A program made the position numbers and the translations under genes. The notes beneath the pieces are model-generated. The model was not told where the DNA came from. It saw only the letters and a list, made by a program, of their open reading frames with translations, and searched no databases. DNA of 64,000 bases from Vibrio sp. UBA2441 (GTDB lineage Bacteria > Pseudomonadota > Gammaproteobacteria > Enterobacterales > Vibrionaceae): positions 62,001 through 126,000 of the forward strand of contig DDQN01000089.1 in the NCBI GenBank assembly GCA_002342685.1. The letters run 5' to 3'. Position 1 is the stretch's first letter. The number at the start of each line of letters is the position of its first letter. This document shows, piece by piece, positions 19,180 through 27,758 of this stretch.

Positions 19180-19776
19180 TTAGTTGTCTTCAAAAGTACA
19201 TGCTGACAATAGGGCTTTTTTCCTTGGCTCCTGAAGAAGCGTCCAATGTATGCCATCTACGGCACCAGCAAATTTCCATAGCAGCCGTATATCAACATCT
19301 TTCCCATATTCATTTTGTACCAGTGAAAACACTTTTTCAGCACCAAATTCCATAAAAGTACTGACATCCTGAATGCCTGAACGCTTTACCATCCGCTCTA
19401 ATGTTAATTGCATATTTGGTAGATCACGCAGTCGTCGGCTCTCTGATGATTTAAAAAAAGCACGTTGCTTTAATGAATATTGAATTGATTTGTTAATTAT
19501 CGATTCTAAAACATCAACATGGTCACTTTCATAGATATGAGTGATATTGTAATAATTAACCGTTGCGATAGTTTGTTTTTTAACATGTCGATATTTTTCA
19601 CATTTGAGTTTGGCGAACTCGTCATCCGACATTCCTCCCCCTCTGATAAATATCTTATTATCAACAACAAGTGCATACATAGCACGCTTGAAGAATATCC
19701 CGTATCCCCCGAACATTGATCTCTTTTGGTAGCTACCAAATTTTTTTACATAGTCATAAAAGTTGCAACAAACCAT
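19180..19776 (-). CDS. tfoX: TfoX/Sxy-family competence regulator
   Basis: A 198-residue protein with an N-terminal TfoX domain (KRSMFGGYGIFF near 18-29, then YALVVDNKIFIRGGG) and a C-terminal TfoX_C helical domain (RLRDLPNMQLTLERMVKRSG, LLWKFAGAVDGIHW). In Vibrio, TfoX is the chitin-induced activator of competence and type VI secretion genes; the paralogue TfoY controls motility. The RGGG and KKQT.ATVNYY segments match TfoX better than TfoY as I remember them. I chose ATG at 19776, 8 bases after AAGGAG, over an in-frame GTG at 19785 that overlaps the ribosome binding site. Confidence 0.82.
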   Translation of the reverse strand: MVCCNFYDYVKKFGSYQKRSMFGGYGIFFKRAMYALVVDNKIFIRGGGMSDDEFAKLKCEKYRHVKKQTIATVNYYNITHIYESDHVDVLESIINKSIQYSLKQRAFFKSSESRRLRDLPNMQLTLERMVKRSGIQDVSTFMEFGAEKVFSLVQNEYGKDVDIRLLWKFAGAVDGIHWTLLQEPRKKALLSACTFEDN

Positions 19777-20173
19777 TCGGCACACTCCTTCAATTGAAGT
19801 AATAAAGTCAAGACCGATACGTAATATCAGTCGATTTAATACAGCGAAGTGAAAATTGAATTGGTTATATATTTTTTATAAGGCTATTAACTGCCTTTCA
19901 TTTTATAATGATTACATATATGCAACAGCATCATAATACTTATTGGGTATAATTTTGGAAGACATTCAGCTATCTATTGCGTATCAACCGATTTTTTTGC
20001 GACGGATATCACCACCAACCTAATTTACTAATAAAATTTACACTTATTATTAATATTTGGTTACAAGCCAAACAGGAAAATAGTTGAGTTAACCGAGCCT
20101 ATCTAATTAAATTCTATTGGTAGTCTTCGAATGGTAGAGGTACTATGGCGCATAGAAAGTTAGGAAGAATTAT
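19777..20173. promoter_or_regulatory. 397-bp divergent intergenic region, tfoX / HDOD gene
   Basis: This AT-rich region must hold the tfoX promoter (minus) and the HDOD gene promoter (plus). At 19788-19799 is a perfect 12-bp palindrome, CTTCAATTGAAG, whose right half overlaps the tfoX ribosome binding site on the mRNA. It can form a 4-bp stem that partly hides AAGGAG. I see no GEMM-type cyclic di-GMP riboswitch and no convincing CRP palindrome. Confidence 0.5.
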
Positions 20174-21094
20174 ATGAATCATTTATCTTTTTATTGGCTT
20201 GCTGAAAATCGTCAGCAATTGCTGGAAAGCTTAGAGTCAGAATTTGCACAGCTGGTTGAACAATCAATAGCAACTGGTCGAATTACCCTACCCCCAATTC
20301 CTGACGTTGTATTAAAAATACAACAGCTATGTACAAAGGATGAAACTGGAATCCCTGACATCACCGAATGTCTGATTGAAGATCCAAGTTTAGCCGCCGT
20401 TGTTATTCGAGTCGCCAATTCTGTTGTCTTCAATCGAAGAAATATTACCTGTACTGATATCCAAAATGCCGTTTCCCGGTTAGGTATCATGCGGGTGAGA
20501 GATATTGTAACAGCACAAGCAATTGAGCAACTAAAACACTCTGCGAGTTTAGAAGAAGAATGTAGCAAAATATTGGTCAAGAGTGCAGCAACATCAAAAG
20601 AACTGGCAGCAACGATGGTACTGGTGACCCAGGAGATTTTGCGGCATTCAGAGGGGGAATATAACTACCTTGAAGTTGAAAAGTCTCTGCTTGTCGGTCT
20701 ATTAGCTGACATTGGCCTGTACTGTCTCGTCAATGAGTATCATCTTTATTTAGATCGCGGAAACTATTTAAACTATGAATTGGCTTTGCAGATATTTAAT
20801 GCTCGCTGTTCGGCTACAAGCGAATTGGTCTTAAAGCATTGGAAGTTTGATTCTGATTTCATTGAGGTTGCTATGAATCGCGAAATCAACGAGAATCGAG
20901 CAGAAATTACTTATCTAGATATTGCCCGAATGGCTCATCATCTTCTCATGTTTCGACGTAACGATGAGAATATTGATGATCATCAGGTAGAGTTAAATCA
21001 CGTTGGCGCGGAAGCAATGTATGAATTAAGTAACTTGAACAAAAGGGACTTCAATTCACGCATAGGTGACGTGATCAGCGCTACAGGGTTGTAA
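20174..21094 (+). CDS. HDOD-domain signalling protein
   Basis: A 306-residue cytoplasmic protein. The HDOD domain spans about residues 35-245, beginning LPPIPDVVLKIQQL and continuing with ECLIEDPSLAAVVIRVANS, AVSRLGIMRVRDIV and VGLLADIGLYCL. HDOD domains are HD-like folds that usually lack a complete metal site; here the position expected for HD has AD (LLADIG), so phosphodiesterase activity is unlikely. Such proteins act in bacterial signalling, often with two-component or cyclic di-GMP pathways. The start has a GGAAGAAT ribosome binding site. It is followed 32 bases later by lysO on the same strand. Confidence 0.85.
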   Translation: MNHLSFYWLAENRQQLLESLESEFAQLVEQSIATGRITLPPIPDVVLKIQQLCTKDETGIPDITECLIEDPSLAAVVIRVANSVVFNRRNITCTDIQNAVSRLGIMRVRDIVTAQAIEQLKHSASLEEECSKILVKSAATSKELAATMVLVTQEILRHSEGEYNYLEVEKSLLVGLLADIGLYCLVNEYHLYLDRGNYLNYELALQIFNARCSATSELVLKHWKFDSDFIEVAMNREINENRAEITYLDIARMAHHLLMFRRNDENIDDHQVELNHVGAEAMYELSNLNKRDFNSRIGDVISATGL

Positions 21095-21126
21095 ATACAT
21101 AACCGCCAACAATTACAGGCTTTAAC

Positions 21127-22032
21127 ATGTTTTCAGGGATGATTTTTATATTCGCCCCACTTTTTGTGGGGTATTTATTTTCTATATCCAATAAAAGATT
21201 ACTCAATACAATAAATACATATACCTCCTATCTAGTGTATGTAATTTTATTTTTGATGGGACTTAGCTTAGCAGCACTGGATAATTTAGGAAGTAATCTA
21301 CAAACCATACTGCTCTATACCGCCACGTTCTTTCTAATTATTGGTACTTGTAATCTTTCAGTATTGCCATTGATAGACAAAGCATTACCGCTGCAAACAG
21401 AACAATCCGGAAACAAGTTACCGCTCTCTGCGATGGCTTTAGAGTCGCTAAAATTAATTATAGTCGTTGGTTCTGGTTTGATCGTTGGATTAATGCTACC
21501 TATAGACTTAAGTTGGGTCGATACCGCAAGTGAATGGATACTATTTTTCCTACTGTTTTTAATCGGCATTCAATTGAGAAACAGTGGATTGACGCTTCGA
21601 CAAATATTGCTTAACAAGCATGGTATGGTAATTGCCGTTGTGATAATTCTCTCTTCTTGGTGTGGTGGATTACTTGCGGCATTAGTGTTAGATATTCCAT
21701 TGACCAAAGGGTTAGCAATGGCATCAGGTTTCGGCTGGTATTCTCTTTCTGGCATTTTAATGGGAGACGCATTTGGGCCAGTATTCGGTGGCGCTTCGTT
21801 CATGATTGAACTGTTAAGAGAACTCGTTGCTCTTGTTTTGATCCCTATGTTTATCCGAAAAATGCCGTGTAGCGCCATTGGCTACGCCGGGGCAACAGCT
21901 ATGGACTTCACACTACCAGTCATTCAGACAACGGGGGGCGTCAAGTGTGTACCTATTGCTATCGTCAGTGGCTTTATTCTTAGTTTATTAGTACCTGTTT
22001 TCATGTTGTTTTTTGTTTCATTGAGCGTTTGA
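21127..22032 (+). CDS. lysO: Lysine exporter LysO (YbjE family)
   Basis: A 301-residue inner-membrane protein with about eight hydrophobic segments, the size of E. coli LysO (YbjE), which exports L-lysine and thialysine. Signature segments are FGWYSLSGILMGDAFGP (about 199-215), the ELLRELVALVLIP stretch and the GYAGATAMDFTLPVIQ segment with its charged intramembrane residue. It lies 32 bases after the HDOD gene and may be read from the same promoter; no terminator is seen between them. Confidence 0.88.
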   Translation: MFSGMIFIFAPLFVGYLFSISNKRLLNTINTYTSYLVYVILFLMGLSLAALDNLGSNLQTILLYTATFFLIIGTCNLSVLPLIDKALPLQTEQSGNKLPLSAMALESLKLIIVVGSGLIVGLMLPIDLSWVDTASEWILFFLLFLIGIQLRNSGLTLRQILLNKHGMVIAVVIILSSWCGGLLAALVLDIPLTKGLAMASGFGWYSLSGILMGDAFGPVFGGASFMIELLRELVALVLIPMFIRKMPCSAIGYAGATAMDFTLPVIQTTGGVKCVPIAIVSGFILSLLVPVFMLFFVSLSV

Positions 22033-22180
22033 CATCCCGATACTTAATAAGTTAAGTATAAGTCTGTTACGCGGCTCTCAGCACTAGAGTTAATAAATTG
22101 TTACTCTCGATACACAAAAATAACTAAATACCAAAGCCAGAAATTAGGTATAACACCATAATTATATTAAAGGATTCAAA

Positions 22181-22693
22181 ATGAAGCGCCTTGTTCTTAC
22201 GCTGCTATTATGTAGCGCTACGTCAGCCTCCTTTGCAGCCGACATACAGTGTCAAACTAAAAAATATGATGCTTATATCGATGCCTCACTTAACTGGTAT
22301 CAGGACTTAATAAACCTGACCAGTCAACAATTCCCAGAGCTCAACGAAGTAGGTAACTGGTTCTATCAGGGGCGTAAGCACCATTTTGAACTCAATCGCG
22401 AAGCTGTAAAGTTCTACTTAGTCGAAGATAGCAGCAAAGTTGCAACTGAGCAGCCTGTAGAGGGCTGGTTAAAACTTGAGCAAAAAGATATAAAAACATT
22501 AGCTTCACGCTCGGATAACTTGGGCAAGTTAGCCTCTGAGAGCTTCTCTGATCGCCAATCTGCACCACATCCAAAAAACTATGAATTACGCTCTGCATTT
22601 GCAGATTTACTCAGCCACCCCAATAAAATTGATGGCGCTTTAAAAAAGTACAACCAAGCTATTACGGTCGCTGAGCAAATTAGTTGTCCATAG
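22181..22693 (+). CDS. Exported protein of unknown function
   Basis: A 170-residue protein with a clear signal peptide (MKRLVLTLLLCSATSASFAA, cleavage before DIQC). The mature part is helical and charged, with one Cys near the start (QCQTKKYDAY) and one at the very end (ISCP). The two could form a disulfide joining the termini. An AAAGGA ribosome binding site precedes the ATG, and a strong terminator follows, so it is a single-gene unit. I do not recognise a named family; it looks like a conserved Vibrio periplasmic protein. Confidence 0.7.
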   Translation: MKRLVLTLLLCSATSASFAADIQCQTKKYDAYIDASLNWYQDLINLTSQQFPELNEVGNWFYQGRKHHFELNREAVKFYLVEDSSKVATEQPVEGWLKLEQKDIKTLASRSDNLGKLASESFSDRQSAPHPKNYELRSAFADLLSHPNKIDGALKKYNQAITVAEQISCP

Positions 22694-22748
22694 TTATCGC
22701 CTCTTATTTATTGGTCATGACTATTTCTAAAAATGAGATTACCGAATT

Positions 22749-22772
22749 AAAACGGGACATCGCTCCCGTTTT
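22749..22772 (+). terminator. Intrinsic terminator before panP
   Basis: A perfect 9-bp stem (AAAACGGGA with TCCCGTTTT) with a 6-base loop, lying 56 bases after the preceding stop codon. A short T-rich stretch follows on the plus strand. Confidence 0.85.
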
Positions 22773-22822
22773 CGTTTAAATTGACCTGCTCGAAATCGTG
22801 TATTTAGTAACAAAATTTATTT

Positions 22823-24469
22823 ATGGTATCGGAAAATAAAACAGCGGATGTTAGCTTCGAAAGTCTACTTCGAATCTTTACAGTCCCAGAAGACCCAAGC
22901 TCTGCATTATCGAAAATTGAAGATGGACTTTCGAGAAATCTAAATGAGTTTTTAAGAGAACATATTGTTGCCGAAGAAAAACCGCTCAAGGAGATAGAGA
23001 AAGACTTCTCCAATGCCGTTATTCCAGAGCAGCCAGCTTTTGTTTCCGATCATACGCAACATCTGCTCGACACATTGGTTTCACATTCAGTTCATACCTC
23101 TGCCCCTAGCTTTATTGGCCATATGACGTCTGCATTACCTTATTTTTTGATGCCGTTGTCTAAGATCATGATTGCTTTAAATCAAAACTTAGTAAAAATT
23201 GAAACATCTAAAGCATTTACGCCATTAGAGCGACAGGTATTAGGTATGTTACATCGCCTGATCTACGATCAGGACAATGACTTTTATGCTAAATGGATGC
23301 ACAGCGCAAACCATTCTCTTGGCGCATTTTGTTCCGGTGGTACTATCGCCAACATAACGGCACTTTGGGTAGCAAGAAATAATGCATTAAAAGCTGATGA
23401 GAAATTTACAGGTGTTCAAAATGAAGGCCTGTTTAAAGCGATGAAATATTATGGCTACGAAGGCTTAGCCATTTTAGTCTCTGAACGCGGGCACTACTCC
23501 CTGAAAAAAGCTGCCAGCGTACTTGGCGTTGGTCAAGACTCATTAGTGCCAGTTAAAACTGATGGTCACAACCGAATTTGTACCAAAGATCTTGAACTAA
23601 AAATCGCACAATTAAAACAACAGAACATTAAGCCATTTGCCATTATTGGCGTAGCAGGAACGACAGAGACTGGTAGCATTGATCCGATTCAAGAGATAGC
23701 AGAAATCAGCCAACGCGAAGGCTGTCACTTTCATGTTGATGCGGCCTGGGGCGGGGCGACATTAATGTCTCAAAACCATCGACACTTGCTTAATGGCATT
23801 GAATTGGCCGACTCTGTCACCATAGATGCCCATAAACAGCTCTACATCCCTATGGGTGCTGGTATGGTATTGTTTAAAAACCCAGACGATATGAAAGCCA
23901 TTGAGCATCATGCTGAATATATATTACGCAAAGGCTCTAAAGACTTAGGCAGCCATAGCCTAGAAGGGTCCAGATCCGGTATGGCGATGCTCGTATATTC
24001 CAGCATGCATATTATCAGCAGACCAGGCTATGAGCTTCTCATTGATCAAAGCATTGAGAAAACAAAATATTTCGCCAACCTCATAAAAAAGCAAGAAGAC
24101 TTTGAGCTAATCTCTGAACCCGAGTTATGCTTGCTTACTTATAGATATGTACCAACAGAAGCTAAACAAGCCTTAATTAAAGCTGTTCCCGAACAACAGA
24201 AAAAACTGTTACGTCTGCTCAATGAATTAACCAAATATGTTCAGAAGAAACAGCGTGAAACTGGACGTTCTTTCGTTTCCAGAACACGCTTAAATCCTCC
24301 ACAGTGGCAATATAGGGATACGATAGTTTTTCGAGTAGTACTCGCAAATCCTTTAACCACTACTGATATCCTTAAATCTGTACTCAATGAGCAGAGAGAA
24401 ATTGCTAAGGGCAGTAAATCTTTGATCAATGAAATACTAAAACTTAGCCTTAAAATTTTAGATTCGTGA
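22823..24469 (+). CDS. panP: PLP-dependent aspartate 1-decarboxylase PanP
   Basis: A 548-residue group II decarboxylase. The PLP-binding lysine is K338 in DAHK and the ring-contacting Asp is D306 in HVDAAWGG; FCSGGTIANITA (169-180) binds the cofactor phosphate. Vibrionaceae use this PLP enzyme, rather than pyruvoyl PanD, to make beta-alanine for pantothenate and CoA, and the long N-terminal extension (about 90 residues) fits that group better than glutamate decarboxylase. The start codon lies 50 bases after a terminator, with no strong ribosome binding site. Substrate assignment is by family resemblance. Confidence 0.87.
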   Translation: MVSENKTADVSFESLLRIFTVPEDPSSALSKIEDGLSRNLNEFLREHIVAEEKPLKEIEKDFSNAVIPEQPAFVSDHTQHLLDTLVSHSVHTSAPSFIGHMTSALPYFLMPLSKIMIALNQNLVKIETSKAFTPLERQVLGMLHRLIYDQDNDFYAKWMHSANHSLGAFCSGGTIANITALWVARNNALKADEKFTGVQNEGLFKAMKYYGYEGLAILVSERGHYSLKKAASVLGVGQDSLVPVKTDGHNRICTKDLELKIAQLKQQNIKPFAIIGVAGTTETGSIDPIQEIAEISQREGCHFHVDAAWGGATLMSQNHRHLLNGIELADSVTIDAHKQLYIPMGAGMVLFKNPDDMKAIEHHAEYILRKGSKDLGSHSLEGSRSGMAMLVYSSMHIISRPGYELLIDQSIEKTKYFANLIKKQEDFELISEPELCLLTYRYVPTEAKQALIKAVPEQQKKLLRLLNELTKYVQKKQRETGRSFVSRTRLNPPQWQYRDTIVFRVVLANPLTTTDILKSVLNEQREIAKGSKSLINEILKLSLKILDS

Positions 24470-24791
24470 TACTCAAATTGCTTTCAAAACTGAAATTTTC
24501 TTTCTGAATTTTGTAACTGACAAGTCAGCATCCAGCAAAAATTGACAATTATTTTGCTGGTCAAGCATGAGATTAGTTTCAAAACTGAAATTTAGTTTGA
24601 ACTTTGTCATGTTCTAGCCATTAAATTGCCATTTTAATCTGCTTTTGTTTCTGTGGATAAGAAGGATGGGTTTATACTGAGTCTAAAGTTGCAGGTTTAT
24701 AGAATTGCATCAAATACAAGAGACCATAATAAATGGCATGTAGGCAATTCATAATGAACTCATTAGATGTACTAACTTATTAGTAATTATT
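24470..24791. promoter_or_regulatory. Palindrome-rich region upstream of hexR
   Basis: In these 322 bases TTTCAAAACTGAAATTT occurs twice exactly (24482-24498 and 24577-24593), each copy holding the palindrome TTTCA-N4-TGAAA. Between them are CTGACAAGTCAG (24517-24528) and a 9-bp inverted repeat, CCAGCAAAA at 24532-24540 with TTTTGCTGG at 24552-24560. None matches the published HexR box as I remember it (TGTAATTAAATTACA). They are probable operator sites controlling hexR. Confidence 0.5.
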
Positions 24792-25646
24792 ATGAATACA
24801 TTAGAAAAGATTCAAAAAAGTTTAGAGAATTTTAGCAAATCAGAACGTAAAGTTGCTGAAGTAATTATGGCGTCCCCCCAAACGGCCATTCACTCTAGTA
24901 TTGCCACATTGGCAAAAATGGCGGATGTTAGCGAACCAACAGTTAACCGGTTTTGTCGCCGACTTGACACCAAAGGTTTCCCGGACTTTAAGCTTCATTT
25001 AGCTCAAAGCCTTGCCAATGGCACACCTTACGTAAACAGAAATGTTGAAGAAGATGACGGGCCTGACGCCTACACTCATAAGATATTTGAATCTACAATG
25101 GCATGTTTAGATGTAGCCAAAAATAGCTTAGACTCCATGCAAATAAATCGAGCAGTAGATCTACTGACTCAGGCCAAAAGAATTTCATTCTTTGGTCTTG
25201 GTGCATCTTCTGCTGTGGCTAAAGACGCACAAAATAAATTTATTCGCTTCAATATCCCTATTGCTTGTTTTGAAGATATTGTTATGCAGCGGATGAGTTG
25301 CATTAATTGTACTGACAATGATGTTGTTGTGCTTATTTCCCATACTGGTAGAACCAAAAGTATGGTTGAAGTGGCACACTTAGCCAGAGAAAATGGCGCG
25401 ACCGTAATTGCTGTTACCGCAAAAGACTCTCCTTTAGATAAAGCGGCATCATTATCTATTACGCTCGATGTTCCTGAAGATACCGATGTATATATGCCAA
25501 TGGCTAGTCGAGTCGTTCAGATGACAGTTATTGATGTATTAGCAACTGGATTCACCTTACGTAGGGGTTCTAGGTTCAGAGACAATTTAAAGCGTGTTAA
25601 AGACGCATTGAAAGACTCTCGTTACGACAAAATCAATCAATACTAA
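24792..25646 (+). CDS. hexR: Central carbon regulator HexR (RpiR family)
   Basis: A 284-residue repressor with an N-terminal RpiR helix-turn-helix (about 1-80, SSIATLAKMADVSEPTVNRFCRRL) and a C-terminal SIS sugar-phosphate-binding domain (about 125-255, FFGLGASSAVAKDAQNK and SHTGRTKSMVEVA). HexR senses 2-keto-3-deoxy-6-phosphogluconate and controls Entner-Doudoroff, glycolytic and gluconeogenic genes in gamma-proteobacteria. It is a single-gene unit with a strong terminator. The palindromes upstream may mark auto- or cross-regulation. Confidence 0.93.
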   Translation: MNTLEKIQKSLENFSKSERKVAEVIMASPQTAIHSSIATLAKMADVSEPTVNRFCRRLDTKGFPDFKLHLAQSLANGTPYVNRNVEEDDGPDAYTHKIFESTMACLDVAKNSLDSMQINRAVDLLTQAKRISFFGLGASSAVAKDAQNKFIRFNIPIACFEDIVMQRMSCINCTDNDVVVLISHTGRTKSMVEVAHLARENGATVIAVTAKDSPLDKAASLSITLDVPEDTDVYMPMASRVVQMTVIDVLATGFTLRRGSRFRDNLKRVKDALKDSRYDKINQY

Positions 25647-25660
25647 ATTTTATTAATTAA

Positions 25661-25688
25661 GAAACGGAGCATCAAGCTCCGTTTTTTT
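25661..25688. terminator. Bidirectional terminator, hexR / alcohol dehydrogenase
   Basis: A 9-bp stem AAACGGAGC with GCTCCGTTT and a 5-base loop. TTTTTTT follows on the plus strand and an A-containing stretch lies on the other side. It overlaps the end of the convergent dehydrogenase gene by 2 bases. Confidence 0.9.
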
Positions 25689-26937
25689 AATTTGATGTTT
25701 GTTTTTCATCTTGATTGAAACCGAACTCATTGATTTGTACTCTCGCATCTACCTCAACTGCACCACTACTTTCTGCACTATCGTTACAATCACAAACCTG
25801 TTCTAGAATATGCACTAGACGCGCCTCATTTAAAGGCAATGGGTTTCCTCGTATCGATACTGACTGCATTGCATCAAGTGCCACTTTATTAAAGGAAGTA
25901 AGACAGATACCAAATTCGCCTAAGTCTGGTAATAATAGTCGTTCAAGTGTCATCTGAATCCAAGCTACGCTCTCTCTGTAACTTGCTTGAGCATTACCTG
26001 TGAGTATTCTCGCTATTTTTGCGTATCGATTTAATATATCGTCACGCTGAGCTAACTCGGCAGATCGAATATTTTCTTCCATCACAAACGGAGCAAGTCG
26101 TGCAGCTATAATACTGTGTGGTGCGTTTAGCTTCCCACCTAATGACGATGCAAGCCCGTGAGCAGCCCCAAGTTTAGCATTACTAATTGCCATCCCACCT
26201 AGCATTGCTGAAAACGCCAAATCTGACCTAGCACCCACATCATCAATGTTAATACGTTGCTTTTTAATCGCTTTGATTAACCGTCTTAAACCTTCTTCAC
26301 AAATCATATCTGTCAGAGGGTTAGGCTCACCACAGACATACGCTTCCATTAAATGGGTAAATGTCTCCATTGCACTGCGGTTAGTAATGTCCTCCGGTGT
26401 ATTGTATGTAAGCGTCGGATCGATGATCGCCACATCAGGAAGAATATCAGCAGACCTTAGACTCACTTTTACTCTATCCTGCCCTGAACGGAGTACGGCT
26501 TTATTAGTTACTTCAGATCCAGTACTTGCTGTGGTTGGAATCGCTATAAACGGTAAAGGTTTCGTTTTTAAAGGGACGCTTCTCCCCACTACTTCTACAT
26601 AGTCATACACATTGCCTTGATTTGGAATAATACCAGCCAAAGCCTTACCCAAATCAATTGCACTCCCTCCCCCAATGGCCACCACCATATCCGGCTTAAA
26701 ACGCCTGCCTACAATAGCTGTCTCCTCTATCATAGTGATATGGGGTTCACCAGAGATAGATACATGTTGATAGCGCATTCGCTGTTGGTTTAAATACGTC
26801 AATATCGGTTCTGCTCGACGTGTATTCTTCCCTGTCACTAGCAAAACACTATAACCATACTGATTTAACATAGATAACGACGAATTTAGAGCTCCCTCAC
26901 CAAATACTATCTTAGTCGATGTCATAAATTGAAACAT
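25687..26937 (-). CDS. Iron-containing-family alcohol dehydrogenase
   Basis: A 416-residue group III dehydrogenase. The NAD(P)-binding GGGSAIDLGKA (about 93-103) and the TTASTGSEVT segment (about 137-146) are typical. Of the four metal ligands expected (Asp, His, His, His), three His are present (THLMEAY, GAAHGLA and NAPHSII), but the Asp of the usual MDAxTH motif is Glu here (METFTH). Glu can bind metal, so activity is not excluded. A C-terminal extension of about 25 polar residues is present. The substrate cannot be predicted. It runs convergently to hexR. Confidence 0.85.
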   Translation of the reverse strand: MFQFMTSTKIVFGEGALNSSLSMLNQYGYSVLLVTGKNTRRAEPILTYLNQQRMRYQHVSISGEPHITMIEETAIVGRRFKPDMVVAIGGGSAIDLGKALAGIIPNQGNVYDYVEVVGRSVPLKTKPLPFIAIPTTASTGSEVTNKAVLRSGQDRVKVSLRSADILPDVAIIDPTLTYNTPEDITNRSAMETFTHLMEAYVCGEPNPLTDMICEEGLRRLIKAIKKQRINIDDVGARSDLAFSAMLGGMAISNAKLGAAHGLASSLGGKLNAPHSIIAARLAPFVMEENIRSAELAQRDDILNRYAKIARILTGNAQASYRESVAWIQMTLERLLLPDLGEFGICLTSFNKVALDAMQSVSIRGNPLPLNEARLVHILEQVCDCNDSAESSGAVEVDARVQINEFGFNQDEKQTSN

Positions 26938-27314
26938 ACAATCCCCTATTAATAGTCACTTCGAAATAGGTTGCTCTTGTTGAGTGAGAGAGTTATTGAT
27001 TTAGTACAACACAAACTAACTCTTTTCAATTCAAGTATAAAAGTTTGGATTTGTTCACACTGCTAGAGAATAGTTGTTTATACGCATCAACCCAATGATT
27101 CCTCTAGCTATATTCAGATACTCCATCAGAGTAATTCAATAAAACTAACGCTCCAGTTTTTATCAGAATAGGTTTCACCTATCAGATCCAGTGGTTATTC
27201 AAGCTTTATTTTCTTATTCGCTTAAGGCATAGTTACCGCATTAGAAACAAGAGCGTATTTGTTATAATCCACCAACAAATCGTTCATCCAATGACAGAGT
27301 TTAGGAGAAGGTTA
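26938..27314. promoter_or_regulatory. 377-bp divergent intergenic region before grxA
   Basis: It holds the promoters of the minus-strand dehydrogenase and of grxA. A consensus minus-10, TATAAT, lies at 27263-27268 about 50 bases before the grxA start, with a weak TTAGAA minus-35 at 27241-27246 (16-base spacer), as expected for an activator-dependent promoter. A 15-base OxyR-type palindrome lies upstream at 27168-27182. Confidence 0.55.
27168..27182. promoter_or_regulatory. Candidate OxyR-type site upstream of grxA
   Basis: ATAGGTTTCACCTAT matches the OxyR half-module ATAG-nt-nnn-an-CTAT at every fixed position. OxyR activates grxA in E. coli. Its centre is about 100 bases before the likely transcription start, which is farther than usual, and the flanking second module is weak (5 of 10 fixed positions on the left side). 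Confidence 0.4.
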
Positions 27315-27575
27315 ATGTTTGTCGTTATTTTTGGTCGTCCAGGTTGCCCATTTTGTGTTAGAGCGAAAGACATCGCTGAGTCACTAAAAGAAAAACGTGA
27401 AGACTTCAATTATCGTTATGTTGATATCCATGCAGAGGGTATTAGCAAAGGTGACCTTGAAAAAACAGTTGGTAAGCCAGTAGAAACAGTACCTCAAATT
27501 TTTGTCGACCAAGATCATGTTGGTGGTTGTACCGAATTTGAAGCTTATGCAAAAACAAACTTAGAATTATATTAA
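27315..27575 (+). CDS. grxA: Glutaredoxin 1
   Basis: An 86-residue GrxA-type glutaredoxin that reduces disulfides with glutathione, including those of ribonucleotide reductase and OxyR. The active site CPFC is at residues 11-14 after FGRPG. The glutathione-binding TVPQIFVD with cis-Pro (about 58-65) and GGCTEFE (about 69-75) are intact. ATG at 27315 follows TTAGGAGAAGG, an excellent ribosome binding site; the in-frame ATG at 27291 would add eight residues with no family match. grxA next to ybjL is also the E. coli order (with ybjM between). Confidence 0.95.
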   Translation: MFVVIFGRPGCPFCVRAKDIAESLKEKREDFNYRYVDIHAEGISKGDLEKTVGKPVETVPQIFVDQDHVGGCTEFEAYAKTNLELY

Positions 27576-27600
27576 ACGATAATTTCTAACCAGTTGATTA

Positions 27601-27657
27601 GCCTGTAATAGTAAACTCACATTTCGATGTGAATCCTTTCCAATTACAGGCTTTTTT
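27601..27657 (+). terminator. Branched terminator after grxA
   Basis: An outer 9-bp stem (GCCTGTAAT with ATTACAGGC) encloses an inner hairpin, TCACAT-TTCG-ATGTGA, with a stable UUCG tetraloop. TTTTTT follows directly. Confidence 0.88.
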
Positions 27658-27758
27658 ATATTTAAAAATTGATTTTTTCCTTATTTTCCCCCTGTAATCA
27701 GATACAATCCAATCTACACTTTTCCTTTCCATCACTAGAAGTTTTAGAGCTAAAAACT

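Noticed and set aside
19786..20173. A cyclic di-GMP (GEMM) riboswitch before tfoX
   Set aside because: GEMM precedes the paralogue tfoY in Vibrio; I could not find the conserved core on either strand here.
27669..27758. ATG at 27669 as the ybjL start
   Set aside because: The extra 30 residues begin within the grxA terminator region and do not match the family; GTG at 27759 does.
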